A stretch of DNA of 28,454 nt from a virus: IMG/VR virus record IMGVR_UViG_3300027985_001046, positions 1 to 28,454 of that record. One strand, 5' to 3'. Below are positions 13,587-19,352 of the stretch, piece after piece (position 1 is the first letter of the stretch; the number at the start of each line of letters is the position of its first letter). The notes under the pieces were generated by a model. It was not told the origin of the DNA, did no database searches, and saw only the letters and a program-made list of their open reading frames with translations. The translations under genes were made by a program, and so were the position numbers.

Positions 13587-13861
13587 GTGGGCACTACCTC
13601 CTGTGTGGTGAGGGTGGGGTTGATCAGCTGGCCGGCGCGGGCGTCCGCCTCGACCAGGGCGTCGGTGAGCCGGTTGACGCGGCGGATGCCACGCATGCCG
13701 GGCAGGACCACGGGGGACGCGTGGGCCCAGTCGGGGATCCCGGTGAACGGGTCGACCGGTGCGGACACCAGCCACTCCACCTCGTCGGGGTCGACGTGGA
13801 TGGCCCACGCGTGGCCGTGGGCCACGAGGAACGTGTCCGGCTGCGGGATGTGCTTGGTCAT
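13583..13861 (-). CDS. LVAHGHA-motif hypothetical protein
   Basis: A 92-aa protein; ATG at 13861 preceded by GAGAGGA. It contains PDTFLVAHGHAWAI, then EWLVSAPVDPFTGIPDWAHASPVV. The same layout occurs in the second half of the gene at 15380-15871, so the two are paralogues within the operon. The conserved His pair could bind a metal or be structural. No function known. Confidence 0.6.
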   Translation of the reverse strand: MTKHIPQPDTFLVAHGHAWAIHVDPDEVEWLVSAPVDPFTGIPDWAHASPVVLPGMRGIRRVNRLTDALVEADARAGQLINPTLTTQEVVPT

Positions 13862-14013
13862 TTCGGATCCTCTCGGGTGGCGAGCTGGGCGTGGAAGTTG
13901 TCGTGCAGGCTCTCGTCCCACACGTAGGCACCGCAGTCGGTGCACTGGCGGGCGCTGTGGATTTCGTAGTCCTCGGTGGTGTGGTAGTAGCGGCGCGTGT
14001 AGTACGGGTCCAT
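13858..14013 (-). CDS. 51-aa C2H2-like zinc-finger protein
   Basis: ATG at 14013; the end overlaps the next ATG (ATGA). The peptide has Tyr-rich MDPYYTRRYYHTTEDYE and then CTDCGAYVWDESLHDNFH, that is CxxC-x11-HxxxH, a compact zinc finger. DNA or protein binding is inferred from the fold only. Confidence 0.6.
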   Translation of the reverse strand: MDPYYTRRYYHTTEDYEIHSARQCTDCGAYVWDESLHDNFHAQLATREDPK

Positions 14014-14014
14014 G

Positions 14015-14125
14015 TCACTCGCCTTCGATCCAGTCGCAGATGGTGTCTGCGAGTCCGATGCAGCTGGCCGCCGTGCTGGCCGCCGTGAGGGCGGCCAGCA
14101 CGACCAGCAGGGCGGCGGCGATCAC
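14015..14125 (-). CDS. 36-aa membrane peptide
   Basis: GTG at 14125 overlaps the preceding stop (GTGA). The product VIAAALLVVLAALTAASTAA... is one transmembrane or signal-like helix followed by CIGLADTICDWIEGE with two Cys. It could be an anchored or secreted peptide. Function is unknown. Confidence 0.5.
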   Translation of the reverse strand: MIAAALLVVLAALTAASTAASCIGLADTICDWIEGE

Positions 14126-14745
14126 CGGGTGTCCCCGGCGATGCGGCGCACCGTGGCCACCAGATCGGCCAGGGTGCGCAAACCGGCCATCTGCACGTCC
14201 ACCTCCACATCGCTCGGCGTGTAGGCGTGCACATCCCACGCCCCGGCGCCGCCGCTGCTGCCGGCGTACAGGGTGGTGCTGGCGTACAGGGCGGAGCCGG
14301 CGCCGATGGCGTAGACGAACCGCAGGTCCAGCGTGTCGTCGAGCACGACGCCCGGGTGGGGCGCCGGGTAGCTCGCCCGCCATCCGAGCTTGGCCACGGC
14401 CTCGCTGATCGCCGCGGCCCGGTCGTACATGGCGGCGGCGGCCTCGGCTTTGGCGACGCGCTCGGCGTCGCGCTGGCGCCTGGCCTCGATCAGGCGGGTG
14501 CCGATGGTGCGGGCCCAGCGGTCGGCCGCGCCGTCACCGAGCTTGGTGGTGGAGTCGGCGCCGGACGGGGCGCCGCAGCGGGTGACCGCGGTGTCGCCGC
14601 GGGCGGTCAGGTGGGCGTAGGCGCCGGACTGCACGTGTTGCATGGTGGCGTAGCCGCTGCCGTTGCCGGTGAGCGCCCATCCGTGGTGCTCCACCAGGTC
14701 GGCGACGAAGCCGCGGAAACGGTCGGTCGGGGTTGGGGCGTTCAT
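14122..14745 (-). CDS. Hypothetical protein, first gene after the internal promoter
   Basis: A 207-aa protein. ATG at 14745 has GAGAGG about 8 nt upstream and lies 55 bp after the promoter-like site at 14800-14829. Residues 1-75 contain FVADLVEHHGWALTGNGSG and a beta-rich segment (SGAYAHLTARGDTAVTRCG). Residues 85-125 form a long Ala/Arg helix. The C-terminus ends LADLVATVRRIAGDTR. No known domain. Frame extends upstream of 14745 through the promoter but has no ribosome site there. Confidence 0.65.
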   Translation of the reverse strand: MNAPTPTDRFRGFVADLVEHHGWALTGNGSGYATMQHVQSGAYAHLTARGDTAVTRCGAPSGADSTTKLGDGAADRWARTIGTRLIEARRQRDAERVAKAEAAAAMYDRAAAISEAVAKLGWRASYPAPHPGVVLDDTLDLRFVYAIGAGSALYASTTLYAGSSGGAGAWDVHAYTPSDVEVDVQMAGLRTLADLVATVRRIAGDTR

Positions 14746-14799
14746 GGGTTTGCCTCTCTCGGTTGTGGGTAGCTCCGTTGTGGTGGCGGTGCTGGCATA

Positions 14800-14829
14800 A
14801 GCCTTGCATCTGGCACGGTGCATTGTCAA
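14800..14829 (-). promoter_or_regulatory. Internal leftward promoter/operator
   Basis: On the minus strand TTGACA (14829-14824) runs into ATGCACCGTGCCA, and AAGGCT follows after an 18-bp spacer. It matches the site at 18476-18505 over TTGACAATG-N2-CCGTGCCA and again at AGGCTT. The -35 overlaps the stop of the DUF6884-like gene, so it starts a second transcription unit inside the operon. Confidence 0.6.
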
Positions 14830-15383
14830 GTCTGCTGGTGGTGGCGGGCCGTCAGCCATCCCTTCTGCTGCCCGATGCCCAGCCCGGCCAGCGGCGTGGC
14901 GGTCACGTTGAGCCTGCCCAGTCGCAGCGCCTGGACGTACCTGGCGGGGCACCACGCCTCCACCTCGGCCGCCAGCAGGTGCACCGGCCAGCGCCAGTGC
15001 TCGGGCTGCCCGGGCATCTGCCGGTGGTAGCTGTCGAAGCATGCGGCCGAGTGGACCTTCGACCCGAGCAGGGTCACGTCGTCGTCGGTGGTCAGGGTCG
15101 CGTCGTACGGGTCGATGACGTCGGTGGGGCGCAGCAGCCCGTGCTTGGCGGACAGGATCACCCACGGGCGGCCGTCGGCCTCTGCTGCCCGGCGTGCGGC
15201 GGTGAACAGCTGGCCGCGGTACAGGTCGGCGGCGGGTGCCGCCTGGGGGCCCTTGCGGGCCCCGCAGGCGATCACCAGCAGGCGTGGCGTCACGGTGGGC
15301 GCCGGGGTTGGGGCCAGGTCGTCGAGGGTGAGCTGGCCGGGGATGTGGGCGTGCTCGAGCAGGTGTGCGCCCATGGCGCTCAC
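14826..15383 (-). CDS. DUF6884-like protein
   Basis: A 185-aa protein; GTG at 15383 is coupled to the preceding stop (GTGA), with an internal ATG at 15374 as alternative. After a Pro-rich leader it shows LLVIACGARKG, DLYRGQLFTAARRAAE, WVILSAKHGLLRP and DPYDATL, the ordered motifs of the DUF6884 family, which is found in phages and bacteria and resembles base-modification or nucleoside-processing folds. The biochemical role is unknown. The C-terminal part (WPVHLLAAEVEAWCPARY) is helical. The stop overlaps the -35 of the internal promoter. Confidence 0.65.
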   Translation of the reverse strand: MSAMGAHLLEHAHIPGQLTLDDLAPTPAPTVTPRLLVIACGARKGPQAAPAADLYRGQLFTAARRAAEADGRPWVILSAKHGLLRPTDVIDPYDATLTTDDDVTLLGSKVHSAACFDSYHRQMPGQPEHWRWPVHLLAAEVEAWCPARYVQALRLGRLNVTATPLAGLGIGQQKGWLTARHHQQT

Positions 15384-15871
15384 CACCCGCCTGCCGTGTG
15401 GAGCTCGGCTTCCAGGTCGTCGGCGGTGCCGATCATGGCGGCCAGGCGCAGTTCCCAGCGGCGGGTGTCGCCGCGGGATTCGACGGGTCCGGCGTTGGCC
15501 ATGTCCAGCTCGCCGTCCGTGCGGATGGGGGCGGTCATCAGCTCGCCGTCGACGTTCCACAGGGCGTGGCCGTGGGCGACCAGGTAGGTGCGGGGCTCGG
15601 GCATGGTGGGCTTGTCGTGGGCGGGTGCGGGGACCAGCTCGGCGACCCAGCCGGGTCCGTGGGCCCGTGCCTGCCAGCCGCAGCGGCACTCGGCGCCGAC
15701 GGTGGTGGAGTTGTCCCAGTCGACGTCCGTCTCGCCGTCCCACGTGGTGAGCACGTGGCCGTCTGCGTCCCGCTCGGCCAGGACGCCGGCGGTGCCGGTG
15801 AGGTGTTCGATGGTGGACAGGCCGTCGATGGCGCCGCAGCTGGGGCAGGCCATGGGGGTGCGCTCGGTCAT
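15380..15871 (-). CDS. Zinc-ribbon plus LVAHGHA-motif protein
   Basis: A 163-aa protein; ATG at 15871. The N-terminal part has CPSC (residues 9-12) and CRCG (near 60), likely a zinc ribbon. The C-terminal part (PRTYLVAHGHALWNV, then DGELDMANAGPVESRGDTRR) repeats the layout of the protein at 13583-13861. The two share TxLVAHGHA, an AP motif and a DxAxAxPV block, so it is a fusion of a zinc domain with that domain. Function unknown. Confidence 0.6.
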   Translation of the reverse strand: MTERTPMACPSCGAIDGLSTIEHLTGTAGVLAERDADGHVLTTWDGETDVDWDNSTTVGAECRCGWQARAHGPGWVAELVPAPAHDKPTMPEPRTYLVAHGHALWNVDGELMTAPIRTDGELDMANAGPVESRGDTRRWELRLAAMIGTADDLEAELHTAGGW

Positions 15872-15875
15872 GGGG

Positions 15876-16124
15876 TCACGCCTCCTCGGGGTAGCGCAGG
15901 TTGGTGAATGCTTCGGCGGCCGCCATGGCGGCCTCGCGGGTGGGCTCGGCCCCGTACCCGGCGGGCAGCAGGGCCGGGTACGGCGGGCAGACGCGCCAGC
16001 GCCACTCGCCGCGCCACGCTCGGGACGGGAACACTTCCAGGCGGGCGCCGCGCAGGTCACGCTCACGCCACTCGGTCAGCTCCTCGTCGGGGGTGGGCGG
16101 GGCCCAGCCGGTCGTGCCGCGCAT
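15876..16124 (-). CDS. Hypothetical protein
   Basis: An 82-aa protein; ATG at 16124 has GGGAGG 8 nt upstream. It contains RLEVFPSRAWRGEWRWRVC and a closing helix TREAAMAAAEAFTNL, a pattern seen in small phage proteins of beta-beta-alpha type. No known function. Confidence 0.6.
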   Translation of the reverse strand: MRGTTGWAPPTPDEELTEWRERDLRGARLEVFPSRAWRGEWRWRVCPPYPALLPAGYGAEPTREAAMAAAEAFTNLRYPEEA

Positions 16125-16126
16125 GG

Positions 16127-16546
16127 TCACGCCTCCCGCCGGTCGTGGACGGACAGGGCGCCGTAGAACCGGTGCCCCAGCACCTCGCGCAGCACGTCGC
16201 CCACCCGGGAATCCGAGCTGTGGGCGAAGTTGCCGCCGGCCATGTAGTGCACACGGTCCCGCAGGTAGCGGGTGCCGTCCGGGGACAGGCCCACGGGCAC
16301 CAGGTGCACCGTGCCGGCGGTCAGCTCGAGCGCCACCGCGGGCGCCTGGTCGGACGCATCCCACAGCCGGCAGTCGTCGGGCATGGGCCGGACCGGCGCA
16401 GGGTCGGCGCCGTTGCCGATGAACGGCAGGACCGTGCCCACCAGGGTCAGCCGGTCACGCACGGCGGTGATGCCGCCGTTGGTGCAGTCAGGTGTGGTGC
16501 GGGCCACGTACAGCCGCATCCCCTGCACGGGGGTTGTCTCACGCAT
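16127..16546 (-). CDS. Hypothetical protein behind hammerhead ribozyme 3
   Basis: A 139-aa protein; ATG at 16546 with AGAGAGG about 7 nt upstream. The sequence (GMRLYVARTTPDCTNGGI, LELTAGTVHLVPVGLSPDGT, HYMAGGNFAHSSDSRVGDVLREVLG) suggests a mixed alpha/beta fold. No family recognised. Its mRNA would begin with the 22-nt stem I hairpin left by cleavage of the ribozyme at 16570-16624, giving a 56-nt leader. Confidence 0.6.
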   Translation of the reverse strand: MRETTPVQGMRLYVARTTPDCTNGGITAVRDRLTLVGTVLPFIGNGADPAPVRPMPDDCRLWDASDQAPAVALELTAGTVHLVPVGLSPDGTRYLRDRVHYMAGGNFAHSSDSRVGDVLREVLGHRFYGALSVHDRREA

Positions 16547-16569
16547 GGTTCGCCTCTCTCTCGGTTGGC

Positions 16570-16624
16570 TGGCTCATCAGCACCCGGGAGCCACCCCGGG
16601 TGGACGCCTCACGGCGTTTCGCCA
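16570..16624 (-). ncRNA. Type II hammerhead ribozyme 3
   Basis: On the minus strand, 5' to 3': stem II strand UGGC (16624-16621), GAAA (16620-16617, last A starts stem III), stem III ACGCC/GGCGU with GUGA loop (16617-16604), C17 at 16603, stem I CACCCGGG/CCCGGGUG with loop GUGGCU (16602-16581), CUGAUGA (16580-16574), stem II strand GCCA. All invariant core bases are present: CUGAUGA, GAAA, the A-U pair at the base of stem III and a GUC cleavage triplet. Cleavage is predicted between 16603 and 16602. It starts 10 nt after the upstream stop codon. Confidence 0.9.
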
Positions 16625-16634
16625 CGCGCTCGCC

Positions 16635-16919
16635 CTAGCCCTTGCGGGCGGCCAGGCGGTCCAGGTCCGCGGTCACTGCGGCGATGCGCTGCGTGTGCAG
16701 GGCCACCGTGTGCCCGCGCCCAAGCCAGCACGGGGCGCACCGCGGGTCGTACGGGACGGTTCCCTGGTCGATGTGCCACCAGGCGACGGGGGTCACGTCG
16801 TCCGGCCCGGCGCAGTGCACCGTCTCGCGGCCACCGTCGGCGGTCGGATGGGTCCGCACCCATCCACGGGTGTAGGGGATGCGGCGGAATGTCACGTCGC
16901 CGCGGTTCATGTCAGCCAT
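16635..16919 (-). CDS. Hypothetical protein
   Basis: A 94-aa protein; ATG at 16919, with MNRG at 16910 as alternative. It contains CAG, then DPRCAPCWLGRGHTVALH, giving a Cys/His cluster that may bind zinc, and a C-terminal helix (RIAAVTADLDRLAARKG). It is encoded 3 bp after the preceding gene and its stop is 10 nt before ribozyme 3, so its mRNA would end in the ribozyme's stem III hairpin. Confidence 0.6.
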   Translation of the reverse strand: MADMNRGDVTFRRIPYTRGWVRTHPTADGGRETVHCAGPDDVTPVAWWHIDQGTVPYDPRCAPCWLGRGHTVALHTQRIAAVTADLDRLAARKG

Positions 16920-16922
16920 GGG

Positions 16923-17117
16923 TCAGTCGTCCTCCACGTGGGCGTGCACCACGGGCAGGTCGTCCCCGTGCTGCGCCTGCGCCTCGGCCACGCTGTCGTA
17001 CCAGTAGCGGCCGTCCCCGTCGGGGGCCACGACCATGGCCGACCCGTCGCCCACCGCGTAGATCACGTCGAGCTTCTGCCCGGCCCGTGTCACGTACCCG
17101 CTTGCCCACCGTGCCAT
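16923..17117 (-). CDS. Small beta-type hypothetical protein behind ribozyme 2
   Basis: A 64-aa protein; ATG at 17117 with GAGAGAGG about 10 nt upstream. The sequence KLDVIYAVGDGSAMVVAPDG and RYWYDSVAEAQAQHGDD suggests three strands and a helix. No known family. Its leader after ribozyme cleavage would be 57 nt. Confidence 0.6.
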   Translation of the reverse strand: MARWASGYVTRAGQKLDVIYAVGDGSAMVVAPDGDGRYWYDSVAEAQAQHGDDLPVVHAHVEDD

Positions 17118-17142
17118 GTTGCGTGTCCTCTCTCGTGTGCCT

Positions 17143-17205
17143 GCCTCATCAGCGCCCCGGCGGCACCCGGGGCGAACCGGGCCCGGTCGGGGGCCCGGTT
17201 TCGGC
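17143..17205 (-). ncRNA. Type II hammerhead ribozyme 2
   Basis: On the minus strand, 5' to 3': stem II strand GCC (17205-17203), GAAA (17202-17199), stem III ACCGGGCCC/GGGCCCGGU (9 bp, loop CCGACC, 17199-17176), U17 at 17175, stem I CGCCCCGG/CCGGGGCG with loop GUGCCG (17174-17153), CUGAUGA (17152-17146), stem II strand GGC. Stems I and III are perfectly paired. The cleavage triplet is GUU, an allowed NUH site, so cleavage falls between 17175 and 17174. It starts 3 nt after the clamp stop codon. Confidence 0.9.
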
Positions 17206-17208
17206 TGG

Positions 17209-18024
17209 TCAGGACGGCAGCCGGACCGGCATCAGCACCGCGCTGTACGCGGCCCCGTCGAGGGCGGACGTGGCACCCGTGACCCGCAGCAGCGTGGGAA
17301 CCTCGCCGCCCGGCAGGGCCTGCAACGTGGCGTCACGGCCGGCGGCGACCGTCGCGGCCTTGCAGGCGTCGCCCATGAAGCACGCCTTCCAGGCGTCCAC
17401 GTCGCCCTTGCGTGCCTTGCGGGACGTGAACTTGCGCCACGGCAGCCACGCGGGGTCCGCGGTCGACTGGTCGACGTGCACCGTGCCCCCGGCGTGGCGC
17501 AGCTCCACCCACGTGCCGCCGTCGACGTCACCCTTGCGGGTCAACGGCACCGCAAGGGCCACCGTGCGGGCGGACTTGGGGATGCCTGCCAGCAGCTGGC
17601 GCGCCGCGGCCACACCCAGCAGCACCGGCAGGCGCTTGTCCGGCTGCACACCCGCGCCCTCCACCTGGTCGGCCGGGCGGTCCGCGTGCACCGACAGCGT
17701 TGACCACGCCATCCGGTAGCGGTCCGTCGCCACCACGGTCACGGCCCAGCCGCCAGCACCGGGCAGCCCGGCACCCGTGTGCCACCCCCGGTCCAGCCCA
17801 CCGGCGTGGCGGTCCGCCGGGCCCAGCTCCACCAGCACGTCACACACCGTCGTGCCCGGCACCGCGTCACGGTTGGCAGGTGCGGCGTGCAACGCCCACG
17901 CCAGCGCCGAGCGCAGACGCTCCGCCGGCAGATCCACCAGCAGGGTCCAGCCGTCGCCCGATCCCTCACGCACCGCGCCCACCGGCGCCACCAGCTCCAC
18001 ACGTGCATCCGTCGCAACACTCAT
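17209..18024 (-). CDS. Beta sliding-clamp-like (DnaN) protein
   Basis: A 271-aa protein related to the DNA polymerase III beta clamp. Two family signatures are visible: VTVVATDRYRMAWSTL (about 95-110), matching the LVATDxYRLA motif, and the extreme C-terminus AVLMPVRL, matching the conserved MPxRL end. It is shorter than bacterial DnaN (about 370 aa), so one subdomain may be reduced. A clamp holds the polymerase on DNA; no polymerase gene is in the window, so it may act with the host enzyme or compete with the host clamp. ATG 18024 is used because GAGAGG is 8 nt away; the adjoining GTG at 18027 is the alternative. It lies between ribozymes 1 and 2, so its mRNA would be released as a monocistronic message. 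Confidence 0.65.
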   Translation of the reverse strand: MSVATDARVELVAPVGAVREGSGDGWTLLVDLPAERLRSALAWALHAAPANRDAVPGTTVCDVLVELGPADRHAGGLDRGWHTGAGLPGAGGWAVTVVATDRYRMAWSTLSVHADRPADQVEGAGVQPDKRLPVLLGVAAARQLLAGIPKSARTVALAVPLTRKGDVDGGTWVELRHAGGTVHVDQSTADPAWLPWRKFTSRKARKGDVDAWKACFMGDACKAATVAAGRDATLQALPGGEVPTLLRVTGATSALDGAAYSAVLMPVRLPS

Positions 18025-18049
18025 CACGCGCCCCTCTCACGATCGACTC

Positions 18050-18107
18050 GGCTCATCAGCGCCCGGACGTCACCCCGAGCGGACACCCCCTACGGGGGTG
18101 TTTCGCC
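18050..18107 (-). ncRNA. Type II hammerhead ribozyme 1
   Basis: On the minus strand, 5' to 3': stem II strand GGC (18107-18105), GAAA (18104-18101), stem III ACACCCCC/GGGGGUGU with GUA loop (18101-18083), C17 at 18082, stem I CGCUCGGG/UCCGGGCG with loop GUGACG (18081-18060), CUGAUGA (18059-18053), stem II strand GCC. All catalytic bases and a GUC cleavage triplet are present, with cleavage between 18082 and 18081. Stem I uses two G-U pairs. It starts 1 nt after the stop of the upstream gene. Confidence 0.9.
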
Positions 18108-18108
18108 T

Positions 18109-18429
18109 TCACTCCCACACGTCCCCGTGGGTCAGCTGCCGCAACGCCACGAAACTGGCGAAACCGAACAGGTTCACGTCGAATACCCAACGCTCCACGT
18201 CCCACGCCAGCGCCAGCGTCGGCCACCCGTTCACGTCCACCAGGTGCACACGGCCCCCGAACACCTGCGCCGCGTCCGACCACGGCACCGCGTCGGACGG
18301 GTCGACCATCGCCAGCACCACGACCGAACCCTTCGGGTCCGGCACCAGCTCGCACTCACGGCATCCGTCCACACCACACCCTGCTGCCAGTCGCGTCCCC
18401 ACCTGCACCGACATGCCCAGCTCGTCCAT
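18109..18429 (-). CDS. First gene of the leftward operon, hypothetical
   Basis: A 106-aa protein; ATG at 18429 behind an A/G-rich ribosome site (GAGAGG, AGGGG). Residues about 16-24 (CGVDGCREC) hold three Cys. The rest is hydrophobic and beta-rich (VVVLAMVDPSDAVPW, RVHLVDVNGWPTLALAW, WVFDVNLFGFASFV). No family recognised. It is transcribed from the promoter at 18476-18505 and its stop codon abuts ribozyme 1. Confidence 0.6.
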   Translation of the reverse strand: MDELGMSVQVGTRLAAGCGVDGCRECELVPDPKGSVVVLAMVDPSDAVPWSDAAQVFGGRVHLVDVNGWPTLALAWDVERWVFDVNLFGFASFVALRQLTHGDVWE

Positions 18430-18475
18430 GTCCTGCCCCTGCCTCTCCCGCCGGCCGATCCGGCGAACACGGCAA

Positions 18476-18505
18476 AGCCTGCGGCATGGCACGGATCATT
18501 GTCAA
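18476..18505 (-). promoter_or_regulatory. Main leftward promoter/operator
   Basis: On the minus strand TTGACA (18505-18500) runs into ATGATCCGTGCCA, then CAGGCT after an 18-bp spacer. The site matches the one at 14800-14829 at most positions and shares TGATCC-R-TGCCAT with the early promoter at 4542. It lies about 50 bp upstream of the first leftward gene. Confidence 0.6.
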
Positions 18506-18580
18506 GCGGCATGGCAACCTCCCTACGGGAGAACCACCACCCCGACGTCGGGAGTGTCTTTCCGCACCCACCACCCACCC

Positions 18581-18602
18581 GCGCCCCACACCCGTGGGGC
18601 GC
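18581..18602. repeat. Perfect 9-bp hairpin followed by CCACCCATGGGG repeats
   Basis: GCGCCCCAC pairs with GTGGGGCGC around ACCC. Just downstream, ACCCATGGGG occurs twice (from 18613 and from 18624). It may be a terminator-like or packaging-signal element; transcription direction is unclear. Confidence 0.6.
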
Positions 18603-18656
18603 CCACCACCCACCCATGGGGCCACCCATGGGGGCGGACGAGCCCCACCGACGGCG

Positions 18657-18688
18657 TAGTACGTTCGTACTAGGTGAGCCAGGCTCAC
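18657..18688. repeat. Two adjoining perfect palindromes
   Basis: TAGTACG-TT-CGTACTA (18657-18672) is followed after one base by GTGAGCC-A-GGCTCAC (18674-18688). Both are perfect 7-bp inverted repeats with 1-2 bp centres. This is typical of dimeric-regulator operators or of terminase/cos recognition sites. Confidence 0.65.
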
Positions 18689-19204
18689 TGTCGGCGCTGT
18701 GGGCGCCCCCCCGCCCGCCTGGGGCGTGGGTTCGCGTCCGGCGGCCGCCCTGCGCCCGAGTGGGGGGCCACTTGTGGGCCAATTCGCACCGCGGGGCCGC
18801 CGGGCAGCTCAGGATGCTTGACCCGGGGGTGTTATAACGCGGCGGGCGGGGGGGCGTGTGTGTGTCCCCTCGAGCGTGTGCCACATGTAGTTCGGGGGGT
18901 GGGGGCGTCCCGCCCTGTGGGGGCGGGTCGCGGGGGTTGTGGGGGTCTGGTAGATGTCCCCCGTGTTTGTCCCCCAAAGTGGTGGGTTGGGGGGAATGAA
19001 TTGGCCTGTGGATATTGTTGCTCCTCACAGGGCGCGCGGAGCGCGCGCAGGGGTCGGGGCCTCCTGGACCCGGCCCCGATGGGCCGCCGGGAGGCGGCAG
19101 GGGGTTCGGAGCTTCTCACTGGGGGTGGTGTGCCCTCGCCCCTTTGGGGGCGTGGGCGCAGCCGGGGGTTCATCTTCGGTGATTCCTTTCGATGTCTCGT
19201 CGTC

Positions 19205-19234
19205 AGGGGGATATCCCCTTCGGTGATACCCCCT
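19205..19234. repeat. Hairpin with TTCGGTGAT repeat upstream of terminase
   Basis: AGGGGG-ATATC (19205-19215) pairs with GATACCCCCT (19225-19234) with one bulged base. It includes the palindrome GGGGATATCCCC. TTCGGTGAT within it (19219-19227) repeats TTCGGTGAT at 19175-19183, 44 bp away. Confidence 0.55.
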
Positions 19235-19308
19235 TCCTCCTCGACGGTTTGGGTGCGCGCGAGGCTTGGGCTCGCCGCGGGCCCACCAGGTGGTTTGGCG
19301 TGTCTGTG

Positions 19309-19328
19309 TCATCCACAGGTTGTCCACA
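19309..19328 (+). promoter_or_regulatory. Pair of DnaA-box-like repeats
   Basis: TCATCCACA (19309-19317) and TTGTCCACA (19320-19328) are direct repeats 11 bp apart, about one helical turn. TTGTCCACA is the preferred DnaA box of Streptomyces. They lie 25 bp before the terminase start, so they could be bound by host DnaA or by the HTH at the terminase N-terminus. Confidence 0.5.
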
Positions 19329-19352
19329 GCGGGTCATGTCATGCTGGGCGGT

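Larger units (their letters stand above)
18506..19352. other. Long non-coding region between the leftward operon and terminase
   Basis: About 850 bp with no convincing gene. It holds hairpins and palindromes: CTCCC-TAC-GGGAG (18519-18531), CCCGACGTCGGG (18541-18552), twin palindromes at 18657-18688, GCGCGC-GGA-GCGCGC (19032-19046), GCCGCC-GGGA-GGCGGC (19083-19098) and GGGGATATCCCC (19207-19218). G-runs are frequent between 18840 and 19000. A Cys-rich frame from GTG 18674 (SQAHCRRCGRPP) exists but shows no ribosome site or conserved motif. Position next to terminase makes it the likely seat of cos or pac and possibly an origin. Confidence 0.6.

Noticed and set aside
15530-15550. A CTGATGA on the minus strand as a fourth hammerhead.
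   Set aside because: It lies inside a coding region (ELMTAP) and no GAAA with a closing stem III occurs within reach.
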